A stretch of DNA of 64,000 nt from Marinobacter koreensis (GTDB lineage: Bacteria > Pseudomonadota > Gammaproteobacteria > Pseudomonadales > Oleiphilaceae), in NCBI RefSeq assembly GCF_023156285.1, contig NZ_JAKZAJ010000004.1, forward strand, positions 186,001-250,000, written 5' to 3'. A model generated the notes under the pieces. It saw only the letters and a program-made list of their open reading frames with translations, was not told the origin of the DNA and did no database searches. Position 1 is the first letter of the stretch. Each line of letters starts with the position of its first letter. The translations under genes were made by a program, and so were the position numbers. This document shows positions 17,729 to 25,998 of this stretch, one piece after another.

Positions 17729-19147
17729 ATGAATGATCTGAGCAAGAATTACATCAATGGCGAATGGGTCGCGTGGTCCGGTGAAACCATCGACGTACAC
17801 GAATCCGGCACGGGCGAGGCGATTGCACGGGTACCGGCCTCCGGTCGTGAGGAAATGGAACGGGCCGTGGCCGCGGCTGATGCCGCATTTGAGTCCTGGT
17901 CCGAGAGCACGCTGGAACAGCGGATCAAGGTGTTGGAGCAGCTCCACGCGGGACTGAAGGAACGGGCGCCGGAGATTGCCGAGACCGTGTGCCGGGAAGT
18001 GGGCATGCCGATCAAGCTGGCCACCGCCATTCAGGCAGGTATGCCGGCCACGGTCACCAAGACCTACCTGAAAATGTTGCCGGACTTTCCGTTTAACGAG
18101 CAGTCCGGTAACTCCGAAGTGCAGTACGCGCCGGTCGGTGTGGTTGGCTGCATCACCCCATGGAACTACCCGCTGCACCAGGTGATCCTGAAGATTGTTC
18201 CGGCCATCGCCGCCGGTTGCACGGTGGTGCTCAAGCCGTCGGAAATCGCGCCCCAGAGTGCCTATATCCTGGCGGACATTCTGGATGGTACCGATCTGCC
18301 CAAGGGGGTGTTCAACCTGGTCTGTGGCCACGGCCACACCGTGGGCGACACCCTGATCAAACATCCCGATGTGCGGATGGTATCGTTTACCGGTTCCACT
18401 CGCACCGGCCATCTGATTGCCCACGCGGCGGCGGATGATTTCAAGCGCATCGCCCTGGAGATGGGCGGCAAGTCCGCCTCGGTGGTGCTGCCGGATGCGG
18501 ATTTGGCGGCGGCGGTCAAAGGCACGGTCAACAACTGCCTGCTGAATTCGGGGCAGACCTGTACCGCGCTGACCCGTCTGCTGGTGCCGGCGGACAAGCA
18601 CGACGAAGCCTGCGAGCTTGCCTCTGCAGCCGTCGCCAAGATGACCCCGGGCAATCCGCTGGAGGAAACCACACGCCTGGGGCCGCTGGCGTCAGGGCAG
18701 CAGCGGGATCGGGTCATCGACTACATCAAGCTGGGGATCGAGGAAGGTGCCACCCTGGTGACCGGTGGTCCGGAAGCGCCCGAAGGCTGTAATCCGGGCG
18801 GCTTTTTTGTCCGTCCAACGGTGTTTGGCAACGTCAAACCGGACAGCCGGATTGCCCAGGAAGAGATCTTCGGCCCGGTACTGTGCGTCATTCCCTACAC
18901 CGATGAGGCAGAGGCGATCCGCATCGCCAACGGTACGCCCTATGGTCTGTCCGGTGCTGTCTGGTCCGCGGATGGGGACCGTGCCAAGCGCGTGGCCGGC
19001 AAGCTACGCACCGGCCAGGTGTTCGTCAATGGCGGTGCTTTCAACCCGGTTGCGCCGTTTGGTGGTTTCGGCCACTCCGGCATCGGCCGTGAGTTCGGCA
19101 AATGGGGCCTGGAGGAGTTCCTGGAGATCCGTTCACTCCAGCTCTGA
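17729..19147 (+). CDS. Aldehyde dehydrogenase, NAD(P)+-dependent
   Basis: The 472-residue protein has the full family signature. TPWNYPL contains the oxyanion asparagine (Asn146), Glu244 is in ALEMGGKSA, the catalytic Cys278 is in NSGQTCTA, and EEIFGPVL follows. It oxidises an aldehyde to the acid. It is the last gene of the fadB-like operon, 37 bases after the alcohol dehydrogenase, and converges on the TetR gene 13 bases away. Together with its neighbours it would turn an alcohol into a carboxylic acid. No CoA ligase lies in the operon, so the acid must be activated elsewhere. Confidence 0.92.
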   Translation: MNDLSKNYINGEWVAWSGETIDVHESGTGEAIARVPASGREEMERAVAAADAAFESWSESTLEQRIKVLEQLHAGLKERAPEIAETVCREVGMPIKLATAIQAGMPATVTKTYLKMLPDFPFNEQSGNSEVQYAPVGVVGCITPWNYPLHQVILKIVPAIAAGCTVVLKPSEIAPQSAYILADILDGTDLPKGVFNLVCGHGHTVGDTLIKHPDVRMVSFTGSTRTGHLIAHAAADDFKRIALEMGGKSASVVLPDADLAAAVKGTVNNCLLNSGQTCTALTRLLVPADKHDEACELASAAVAKMTPGNPLEETTRLGPLASGQQRDRVIDYIKLGIEEGATLVTGGPEAPEGCNPGGFFVRPTVFGNVKPDSRIAQEEIFGPVLCVIPYTDEAEAIRIANGTPYGLSGAVWSADGDRAKRVAGKLRTGQVFVNGGAFNPVAPFGGFGHSGIGREFGKWGLEEFLEIRSLQL

Positions 19148-19160
19148 TGCGGGCAGGAGG

Positions 19161-19742
19161 TCAGACCTTGCCGCCGAGCAGGATTCGCACGGCGGTACAG
19201 GCGTCCTCCAGTTCCTCTTCCCGTGGTTCCCGGCCGCCGAGAATGTCGCTGTAAAGGCAGGATTCGGCGAGCCGCACCATGAAGTAGGACAGGCTTTCGA
19301 TGTTCATGGGCGGGGTGATATAGCCCCGGGCCACCTGGTCCCGGAGGATCCGGGTGTTGGCCTCGACCGTGCGGGCTCGCAATGTCGACTGGGACGAGGT
19401 CAGGATCTTCAGGGCGTACTCGGGATCCTGATGAATGAAGCGCCGGAGCGGCTCGAAATGCAGCACCGTGGAGTTGATGTGCCGGTAGACGCCAACCACG
19501 AAGTCGATGCCGTGGCCCGGTGTGATGGCGAGAGCTTCCTGTCGCAACGGCTCGTAGAGGGACCAGAGCACTTCTCCGATCAGCAGATCCTTGTTGCCGA
19601 CCCAGCGGAAAAGCGTGGCCCGCCCGATGTTGAGTTCATCGGACAGGGAGGCAAGGTGAATGCGCTCTCCCTTTAACCACATCCGTCGGGCACGTTTGAA
19701 GGCGTCTGCCGGTGTTGGCTTTGTTGTCGCTCTGGCTGTCAC
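19161..19742 (-). CDS. TetR-family transcriptional regulator (QsdR-like)
   Basis: The 193-residue protein has an N-terminal helix-turn-helix (about residues 28-55) with IHLASLSDELNIGRATLFRWVGNKD. The Arg-Trp instead of the usual Tyr-x-Tyr/His at the recognition helix is typical of the QsdR group. The C-terminus is an all-helical ligand domain. It starts with GTG at 19742, preceded by GAGG; the nearby ATG is out of frame. It is divergent from the nitronate monooxygenase-like gene with only 55 bases between, so it probably controls that gene and itself. Confidence 0.88.
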   Translation of the reverse strand: MTARATTKPTPADAFKRARRMWLKGERIHLASLSDELNIGRATLFRWVGNKDLLIGEVLWSLYEPLRQEALAITPGHGIDFVVGVYRHINSTVLHFEPLRRFIHQDPEYALKILTSSQSTLRARTVEANTRILRDQVARGYITPPMNIESLSYFMVRLAESCLYSDILGGREPREEELEDACTAVRILLGGKV

Positions 19743-19797
19743 AGGAACCTCATAACACAGTTGCGAACCATTCTAACGACAAAACGGAAAACCCGCT

Positions 19798-20778
19798 ATG
19801 AAGACAAGAATCACTGAACTGTTCGGCATCCGTTATCCCATCATCCAGGGTGGCATGCACCACGTGGGTTACGCCGAGTTGGCCTCAGCGGTCTCGAACG
19901 CTGGCGGACTGGGCATCATCACCGCGCTCACCCAGCCGACACCGGAAGATCTCGCCAAAGAGATTGCCCGCTGCCACGAGATGACCGACCAGCCGTTCGG
20001 CGTCAACCTGACGTTCCTGCCGTCGTTCAAGGCGCCACCCTATCCCGAATACATCGATGCCATCATCCAGGGCGGCGTGAAGGCGGTGGAGACCGCCGGG
20101 CGGAGCCCGGAGCAGTACATGCCCCAGCTCAAGGCCGCAGGCATCAGGGTGATCCACAAATGCACGTCGGTGCGCCATGCCCTGAAGGCCGAGCGCATTG
20201 GTTGTGATGCGGCCAGTGTCGATGGCTTTGAATGTGGTGGTCACCCCGGGGAAGACGACATTCCCAACTTCATCCTTCTGCCCCGGGCGGCGGAGGAACT
20301 GACCATCCCGTTTGTCGCCTCTGGTGGTATGGCTGACGGACGCAGCCTGGTGGCCGCCATGGCGCTTGGTGCCGAGGGCATGAACATGGGCACCCGGTTC
20401 CTGGCCACAAAAGATGCTCCCATCCACGACAACGTCAAGCAGGCCATCCTGGAGGCGGACGAGCTCCAGACCCGGTTGATCATGCGGAACCTCCGCAACA
20501 CCGAACGGGTGATGAACAACGCGGCTGTGGAAGAAATCATCCGGATCGAAAAAGAGAAGGGCGAGGCGGAAACCATCGACGATATCCGGCATCTGGTCAC
20601 CGGCGCCAAGGGACGTCTGGTGCTGCAGGAAGGCAAGATGGATGAAGCGGCCTGGAGTTGCGGCATGGTCGCCGGCCTGATTCACGATATTCCGACCTGC
20701 GACGAGCTGATCCGCCGGATCGTCGATGATGCCAACGCGATCGTTCGCGAACGCCTGACCGGTTTTCTGGGAGGCTGA
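19798..20778 (+). CDS. Nitronate monooxygenase-like FMN enzyme
   Basis: The 326-residue TIM-barrel protein begins ELFGIRYPIIQGGMHHVG, typical of the 2-nitropropane dioxygenase/nitronate monooxygenase family, and has VASGGMADGRSLVAAMALGAEGMNMGTRF for FMN phosphate binding. The ECGGHPGEDD segment carries the conserved histidine. Members oxidise alkyl nitronates or act as FMN-dependent enoyl or quinone reductases, so the substrate is open. It is divergent from a TetR gene and nearly abuts the SMP-30 gene (3-base gap), forming a two-gene operon. Confidence 0.85.
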   Translation: MKTRITELFGIRYPIIQGGMHHVGYAELASAVSNAGGLGIITALTQPTPEDLAKEIARCHEMTDQPFGVNLTFLPSFKAPPYPEYIDAIIQGGVKAVETAGRSPEQYMPQLKAAGIRVIHKCTSVRHALKAERIGCDAASVDGFECGGHPGEDDIPNFILLPRAAEELTIPFVASGGMADGRSLVAAMALGAEGMNMGTRFLATKDAPIHDNVKQAILEADELQTRLIMRNLRNTERVMNNAAVEEIIRIEKEKGEAETIDDIRHLVTGAKGRLVLQEGKMDEAAWSCGMVAGLIHDIPTCDELIRRIVDDANAIVRERLTGFLGG

Positions 20779-20781
20779 GCC

Positions 20782-21678
20782 ATGAGCGGATTGTCGTTAC
20801 TGGCCGACGGTGGCTGTTTTTTCGAGGGCCCGCGCTGGCGTGATGGTCGCTGGTGGGTCTCCGATTTCTACCGTCATGGCGTCTTCACGGTGACGCCTGA
20901 TGGCGATATGGAGAAGGTCCTGGAGATGCCCCAACAGTCGTCCGGCCTGGGGTGGCTGCCGGACGGATCCCTGCTGGTGGTCTCCATGCTTGATCACAAG
21001 ATCCTCCGCCGGCGGCCCGATGGCGGTACGGAAATCTATGCCGACCTGAACGACCATGCCACCGGCCACGTCAATGACATGGTGGTTGCAGAGGACGGCA
21101 CCGCCTGGGTTGGTAACTTCGGTTTCGACCTTATGGGCGGCGCCGACCTGGAACCGGCAACGCTGGTCCGGATCGACACCGACGGCACCGTGACCGCAGC
21201 CGCCGGGGACTTGTGGTTTCCGAACGGCATGGTGATCACCCCGGACGGTCGCACGCTGGTCGTCGGGGAGACCTTCGGCAACTGCATGACGGCATTCACC
21301 ATCGAGGCTGACGGTAAGCTTTCCAATCGCCGTCCCTGGGCTGCCTTTGGAGAGCGCCCTGAGCGCGGGCCACGGCGGGACATGCTGAAGCAGCTGGCGG
21401 TCGGGCCGGATGGCTGCTGTCTGGATGCCGAGGGCCAGATCTGGATTGCCGACGCCTTCAATCAGCGTTGCGTCCGGGTGGCCGAAGGTGGCGAGATCAC
21501 TGATGAGATTCGTGCCCCGGACGGTCAGGGAGTATTCGCCTGCATGCTCGGCGGTGAAGACGGCCGGACACTGCTTCTGTGCTGTGCACCAGACTCCGCT
21601 GCAGGTCGCCGAAAACAGGCTCGGGAGGCCGCCCTGATGACCGCCCGCGTCGCTGTTCCCCACGCCGGTCGGCCTTGA
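20782..21678 (+). CDS. SMP-30/gluconolactonase/LRE-family hydrolase
   Basis: The 298-residue protein is a six-bladed beta-propeller of the SMP-30 type. FFEGPRWRDGRWWVSDF supplies the metal-binding glutamate, GHVNDMVVAEDG a ligand asparagine, and WIADAFNQRCVRVAEGG the conserved aspartate. Family members are metal-dependent lactonases or esterases acting on sugar lactones or similar esters. GGGAGG lies before the ATG, overlapping the end of the upstream gene. Co-transcription with the flavoenzyme suggests a short oxidation-then-lactone-hydrolysis route, which is inference. Confidence 0.85.
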   Translation: MSGLSLLADGGCFFEGPRWRDGRWWVSDFYRHGVFTVTPDGDMEKVLEMPQQSSGLGWLPDGSLLVVSMLDHKILRRRPDGGTEIYADLNDHATGHVNDMVVAEDGTAWVGNFGFDLMGGADLEPATLVRIDTDGTVTAAAGDLWFPNGMVITPDGRTLVVGETFGNCMTAFTIEADGKLSNRRPWAAFGERPERGPRRDMLKQLAVGPDGCCLDAEGQIWIADAFNQRCVRVAEGGEITDEIRAPDGQGVFACMLGGEDGRTLLLCCAPDSAAGRRKQAREAALMTARVAVPHAGRP

Positions 21679-21720
21679 GTCGCCTACCTGCCGTTTCGGG
21701 TTTCGGCCGATCTCTCCGGA

Positions 21721-21737
21721 CGTGATCGTTTCGTGAT
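21721..21737 (+). promoter_or_regulatory. Direct repeat (CGTGAT-N5-CGTGAT), putative response-regulator site
   Basis: CGTGAT at 21721-21726 is repeated exactly at 21732-21737, an 11-base period typical of OmpR/PhoB-type sites. It overlaps a plausible -35 region, with TAGACT as -10 at 21748-21753. A similar repeat lies before msrAB (24007-24023). The response regulator encoded at 21795 is the obvious candidate to bind it. Confidence 0.55.
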
Positions 21738-21794
21738 ATTTCTGGGCTAGACTCAGGAAAAGTCACGAAAAAGGGACGGGAGTCCGGGGAGACC

Positions 21795-22496
21795 ATGACA
21801 CGAACCGTACTGATTATCGAGGACAACCCCGGTATCGGCGAACTGGTGCGCATGCAGGTGGCCGATTTGGGCATGGAGCCGGTCCTGGTGGATAACGGCG
21901 AGCAGGGCCTGGTCCGTTTTCGCCAGGGCGGTATCGATCTGGTCATCCTCGACCTGATGCTGCCTGGCATGGACGGTCTGGCAGTGTGTCGTGACATCCG
22001 CGCCGGTCAGGGTTACGTGCCGGTGCTGATGCTCACCGCCAAGAGCACCGAGCTGGACCGTGTGCTGGGACTGGAAATGGGGGCCGATGACTACCTGACC
22101 AAGCCGTTCAGCGTGGCGGAACTCTCGGCCAGGATCAAGGCGCTGTTCCGCCGTGTGGATGCGCTCGCGGCCAGGGCGGAGGCGACGCCCGAGCCGGAGG
22201 AGATCGTCGTCGACGGGCTGCGCGTTGACCCGGTCCGGCGCCGGGTCATTGTCCGGGACCAGGAGGTGGAGCTGACTGCCCGGGAGTTTGACCTGCTCTG
22301 GTATTTTGCCCGTCACCCGGGCCGTGTCTTCAGCCGGGCCCAACTGCTGGATGCGGTCTGGGGCTACAATCACGACGGCTACGAACACACCGTGAATACT
22401 CACATCAACCGGCTCCGGAACAAGATCGAGGCGGATCCGGCCGAACCCCGCTACGTCCAGACGGTCTGGGGCGTCGGCTACCGGTTCATGGACTGA
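21795..22496 (+). CDS. OmpR/PhoB-family response regulator
   Basis: The 233-residue protein has a receiver domain (residues 1-120) with phospho-acceptor Asp53 in LVILDLMLPG and conserved Lys in DYLTKPF. A C-terminal winged helix (about 135-232) carries LTAREFDLLWYFARHPGRVFSR and HINRLRNKIE. GGGGAG precedes the ATG. It overlaps no gene but is only three bases from its histidine kinase. The repeat at 21721 suggests autoregulation, and the one at 24007 suggests that it also controls msrAB. Confidence 0.95.
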   Translation: MTRTVLIIEDNPGIGELVRMQVADLGMEPVLVDNGEQGLVRFRQGGIDLVILDLMLPGMDGLAVCRDIRAGQGYVPVLMLTAKSTELDRVLGLEMGADDYLTKPFSVAELSARIKALFRRVDALAARAEATPEPEEIVVDGLRVDPVRRRVIVRDQEVELTAREFDLLWYFARHPGRVFSRAQLLDAVWGYNHDGYEHTVNTHINRLRNKIEADPAEPRYVQTVWGVGYRFMD

Positions 22497-22499
22497 GCC

Positions 22500-23999
22500 A
22501 TGGTCAGACCCATGTTACGAACACTCTACGGCCGACTGGCACTGGCGCTCTTCCTGCTGCTGGTGACCGTGGGAGGGTTGTTCACGGTGCTCAGTCTGTA
22601 TTCCGTGCGCGAGTACACCGCGGCGGTGAACCAGGAACTGAACCGGGACCTGGCGCGGAATCTCGTGTCGGATCGCAACCTGGTGACCGACGGCCGGCTG
22701 AACCGGGACGCCCTGAAAAAGCTCTTCGAGTTGTACATGACCATCAATCCGAGTATCGAGATCTACCTGCTCGATTCGGACGGTCGCATCCTTTCCTACT
22801 CGGCCGACCCCGACAAGATCAAACGCAAACGGGTGTCGCTCGGACCCATCCATGAGCTGCTCAGCGATCCATCGTCGTTTCCACTGCTCGGCGATGATCC
22901 CCGCAGCCATGATCGGCGCAAGGTGTTTTCCGTTACCCCTGTGCCCTCGGAAGCGAATCCCACGGGGTACCTGTACGTGGTCCTGCGGGGCGAGGAATAC
23001 GACCTGGCCGAGAGCATGGTCCACAGCCGTCAGTTGTTGCAGATGGGCGCGGGCGCCCTGGCGGTGAGCCTGTTCGTGGGCCTGCTGGCCGGTTTGCTGT
23101 TTTTCCGCCTGCTGACACGTCGGTTGTCCCGGCTGACAGAACGGGTTGAAGCCTTTGAGGCTGACGCAGCGACCCCGGCGGCAGATTCCCGCGATGAAGT
23201 AACGGTAACCGGGGATGACATCGACTATCTGTCCGACCGGTTTGACCAGATGTCCCAACGGATTGTGGCCCAGCTGGAGCTGCTGAAGGACAAGGATCAT
23301 CAGCGTCGACAGTTGGTGGCTCAGGTGTCCCATGACCTGAGGACGCCATTGGCCTCCATCCAGGGCTACCTCGAGGCGCTGAAGCTGAAACAGGACAGTC
23401 TGGCCCCGGCGGAACGGCAGCGTTTCCTGGAGATTGCGCTGTCCGAAAGTCGTCGGCTGGCCCGGCTGGTGGACGAGCTGTTCGAGCTGGCGGCACTGGA
23501 GGCCCGAGAAAAGCGTGCCTCACCGGAACCGTTTGCAGTGGCTGAACTGGTGCACGACGTCGTTCAGAAACACCTGCCGGAGGCGGAGGGAGCCGGGGTT
23601 ACGCTGCACCTGGGAGTCATGGAGCCGGTCCGGGCACTGGCAGACATCGAGCTGTGCGAACGGATTCTGGACAACCTGATCGGAAACGCTATCAGACATT
23701 CGCCTCCCGATAACACGGTCCTGCTGTCGGTGTGCGCCGAAACGAGTGGCGCGAGCATCGCCGTGGTGGACGCCGGCCCGGGCATTCCTCCGGATCAGAT
23801 CGACCATGTCTTCGAGCCCTTTTTTCAGGGCAACACCCGTTCCCGGGTCGGGCACGCGGGGCTGGGACTGGCCATTGCCCAGCGGCTGGCCAGGCTTCAG
23901 GATGGTCGTATTTCAGTAAACAACCGGCCCGGGGGTGGTGCCGAATTCCGGCTCTGGTTGCCTCCGGCTGACAAGGCGATCACCGGTAGGAATGGATAA
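22500..23999 (+). CDS. Sensor histidine kinase
   Basis: The 499-residue protein has a membrane segment near residues 13-36 and a periplasmic domain of about 140 residues. A second membrane segment (about 180-205), a HAMP linker, a dimerisation domain with phospho-acceptor His278 in VAQVSHDLRTPLASI and an ATPase domain follow (NLIGNAIRHSPP; DAGPGIPPDQ; GHAGLGLAIAQRLA). It phosphorylates the upstream response regulator. The signal is unknown. An in-frame ATG at 22512 is an equally good start. The periplasmic MsrAB gene lies downstream under a matching repeat, so periplasmic oxidation is a plausible cue. Confidence 0.92.
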   Translation: MVRPMLRTLYGRLALALFLLLVTVGGLFTVLSLYSVREYTAAVNQELNRDLARNLVSDRNLVTDGRLNRDALKKLFELYMTINPSIEIYLLDSDGRILSYSADPDKIKRKRVSLGPIHELLSDPSSFPLLGDDPRSHDRRKVFSVTPVPSEANPTGYLYVVLRGEEYDLAESMVHSRQLLQMGAGALAVSLFVGLLAGLLFFRLLTRRLSRLTERVEAFEADAATPAADSRDEVTVTGDDIDYLSDRFDQMSQRIVAQLELLKDKDHQRRQLVAQVSHDLRTPLASIQGYLEALKLKQDSLAPAERQRFLEIALSESRRLARLVDELFELAALEAREKRASPEPFAVAELVHDVVQKHLPEAEGAGVTLHLGVMEPVRALADIELCERILDNLIGNAIRHSPPDNTVLLSVCAETSGASIAVVDAGPGIPPDQIDHVFEPFFQGNTRSRVGHAGLGLAIAQRLARLQDGRISVNNRPGGGAEFRLWLPPADKAITGRNG

Positions 24000-24006
24000 C
24001 CCGGAT

Positions 24007-24023
24007 CGTTATGGATTCGTGAT
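24007..24023 (+). promoter_or_regulatory. Direct repeat (CGTTAT-N5-CGTGAT) upstream of msrAB
   Basis: CGTTAT at 24007-24012 and CGTGAT at 24018-24023 have the same spacing as the repeat before the response-regulator gene. It lies about 70 bases before the msrAB start, in the 92-base gap after the kinase gene. Confidence 0.5.
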
Positions 24024-24091
24024 AAACGGAAAACGGTTTTGTGAAACCTCAGCGTTAGGCTGATCGTACTGAATGATCAGAGGAGGTGTTT

Positions 24092-25273
24092 ATGAAACGC
24101 AAAACGATTGGGGCAGTGTTCACCCTGGCTGTAGCGCTGGCCGCGTCAGTCTTTGCCCTTCAGGCGTCGGCTGAAAAGCAGACCAGGGCCGATACACAAT
24201 TCGCACCGGATAATCCGGATCTGTCGGTCGCGACGTTCGCCGGCGGCTGTTTCTGGTGTGTGGAGGCCGGTTTCGAGAAGATTCCCGGCGTGGTTGAGGC
24301 GGTGTCCGGCTACGCGGGTGGCGATGTGGACAATCCCTCATACGAACAGGTCTCTTCCGGCGGTACCGGCCATACCGAATCCGTGCAGGTCTATTACGAT
24401 CCCACGAAGATGACCTACGAAGGGTTGTTACAGGGCTTCTGGCGGATGATGGACCCGACCGATGCCAAGGGTCAGTTTGTGGACCGGGGCAACCAGTACC
24501 GGCCGGTGATTTTCTACCATAACGAGGCGCAGAAGCGGCAAGCTGAAGCTGCCAAGGCGAAGCTGCAAGCGTCCGGCATCTACGACAAGCCGGTCGTGGT
24601 GGCGATCGAACCCCTGAAGAAGTTCTGGCCTGCGGAAAAATACCACCAGGACTACTACGAGAAGAATCCGATCCGGTACCACTTCTACACCTTCAATTCG
24701 GGCCGCTACCAGTTTATCGAGAAGGTGTATGGCGAAGACTATGAGCTGGATTTCTCCCGCTTCAAGCCCGATGCCATGAATGCGCCATCGGCCAGCAAGG
24801 GGTTTGATCCGGATGCCTTCACCAAACCGGACGATCAGACGCTCAGGCAGGAACTGACGGATCTGCAGTACGAGGTGACCCAGGAGGAGGGCACTGAGCC
24901 GCCCTATGACAACCGGTACTGGAACAATAAACGGGCGGGACTCTATGTCGACATCGTTTCCGGGGAACCGCTGTTCTCGTCCCGGGACAAGTTTTCATCC
25001 GGCACCGGATGGCCCAGCTTTACCCGGCCGATCAAACCGGATGCGGTGGTTGAAAAGAAGGACACCTCGTTCTTCACGACCCGCACGGAAATCCGCAGCC
25101 GGTACGCCGATTCCCATCTGGGACACGTGTTTGATGACGGTCCTGCGCCCACGGGATTGCGGTATTGCATGAACTCGGCGGCCATGCGCTTCATCCCGCT
25201 CGACGACATGGCTGCTGAGGGCTATGGCCAATACATCGACCAGGTGAAAGGCGAATCCGGGTCCGGGAATTAA
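24092..25273 (+). CDS. msrAB: Bifunctional periplasmic methionine sulfoxide reductase MsrA-MsrB
   Basis: The 393-residue protein has a signal peptide (MKRK, hydrophobic core, cleavage after about residue 27, QASA). An MsrA domain follows with catalytic Cys53 in [13 protein letters not shown], then an MsrB domain with [11 protein letters not shown] and catalytic Cys359 in [12 protein letters not shown]. It reduces both S- and R-methionine sulfoxide. The signal peptide places it in the periplasm, where it would repair oxidised envelope proteins. I see no separate thioredoxin-like domain, so an external electron donor is needed. AGAGGAGGTG directly before 24092 fixes the start. It converges with the exonuclease gene, overlapping by four bases. 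Confidence 0.95.
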   Translation: MKRKTIGAVFTLAVALAASVFALQASAEKQTRADTQFAPDNPDLSVATFAGGCFWCVEAGFEKIPGVVEAVSGYAGGDVDNPSYEQVSSGGTGHTESVQVYYDPTKMTYEGLLQGFWRMMDPTDAKGQFVDRGNQYRPVIFYHNEAQKRQAEAAKAKLQASGIYDKPVVVAIEPLKKFWPAEKYHQDYYEKNPIRYHFYTFNSGRYQFIEKVYGEDYELDFSRFKPDAMNAPSASKGFDPDAFTKPDDQTLRQELTDLQYEVTQEEGTEPPYDNRYWNNKRAGLYVDIVSGEPLFSSRDKFSSGTGWPSFTRPIKPDAVVEKKDTSFFTTRTEIRSRYADSHLGHVFDDGPAPTGLRYCMNSAAMRFIPLDDMAAEGYGQYIDQVKGESGSGN

Positions 25274-25998
25274 AGCCAGAGATCCCGGACCGGGGTGTCC
25301 GGTCTGAAATGATGCCAGATTTGCGCCTGTAGCAGCTCCGATGTCGCCAGGGCATCGATCAGGGCATTGTGAGAGGCGTAGTGGGGAAGCCCGTAGCGGG
25401 CCCGGCTGTCCGCCAGTCGGATCGACACGGGCTTTTTTCCCATCAGCCGTTGCCAACGGCTCGGGCGACGGTCGGGGTGAAGGTGAGCCTCGATCGCCAT
25501 GGTGTCGAGGACGGGAAACCGGATGCCCTCACCCAGTCGCCATTGCAGGGCGACGTCCAGGAACGGTCGTTCGATGTCCCGATAGTGGACGACGGGGATG
25601 CGTCCGTTCAGGAAGCTGAAAAGCCTGTCCAGAACCTCGCCCAGATCCGGGGCCTCATCGATATCGCTGTGGGTAATGCCATGAATGGTAATGGAGGTCT
25701 GGTGCAGCGGCAGGGCCGGTCGAACCACCTGGTGCCAGCAGTGATTCAGTTCGATGGCATTCAGGGTAAACGGCACCGCGCCAACGCTGACAATGGAGTG
25801 CTGGCTCGGGTCCAGCCCCGTTGTCTCGAAGTCGAGAGCCACCAGGGGAACGTCGGAAATCGGCGTTTCCGGATCGACACATCCGGCCTCGTAGAAGGCC
25901 TTGAGTAACGGTGTCCTGGCCTGTTTTGCCAGGGCGGCATACTGGTCCGGCCAGGGGAGACTATGAAGGTTTCCCGCATTTGCTGGATTACTGGGCAT
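25270..25998 (-). CDS. DnaQ-like 3'-5' exonuclease (DEDDh)
   Basis: The 242-residue protein carries an exonuclease domain from about residue 49. [11 protein letters not shown] holds the first Asp-Glu pair, [12 protein letters not shown] follows, and [16 protein letters not shown] holds the final His/Asp of the DEDDh set. It probably removes nucleotides from the 3' end of DNA or RNA. The gene starts at 25998 inside the end of the upstream cNMP/CBS/DUF294 gene (11-base overlap), with AGGTGGG as ribosome-binding site. This pairing with a DUF294 protein is common in gammaproteobacteria and implies translational coupling. Confidence 0.88.
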   Translation of the reverse strand: MPSNPANAGNLHSLPWPDQYAALAKQARTPLLKAFYEAGCVDPETPISDVPLVALDFETTGLDPSQHSIVSVGAVPFTLNAIELNHCWHQVVRPALPLHQTSITIHGITHSDIDEAPDLGEVLDRLFSFLNGRIPVVHYRDIERPFLDVALQWRLGEGIRFPVLDTMAIEAHLHPDRRPSRWQRLMGKKPVSIRLADSRARYGLPHYASHNALIDALATSELLQAQIWHHFRPDTPVRDLWL

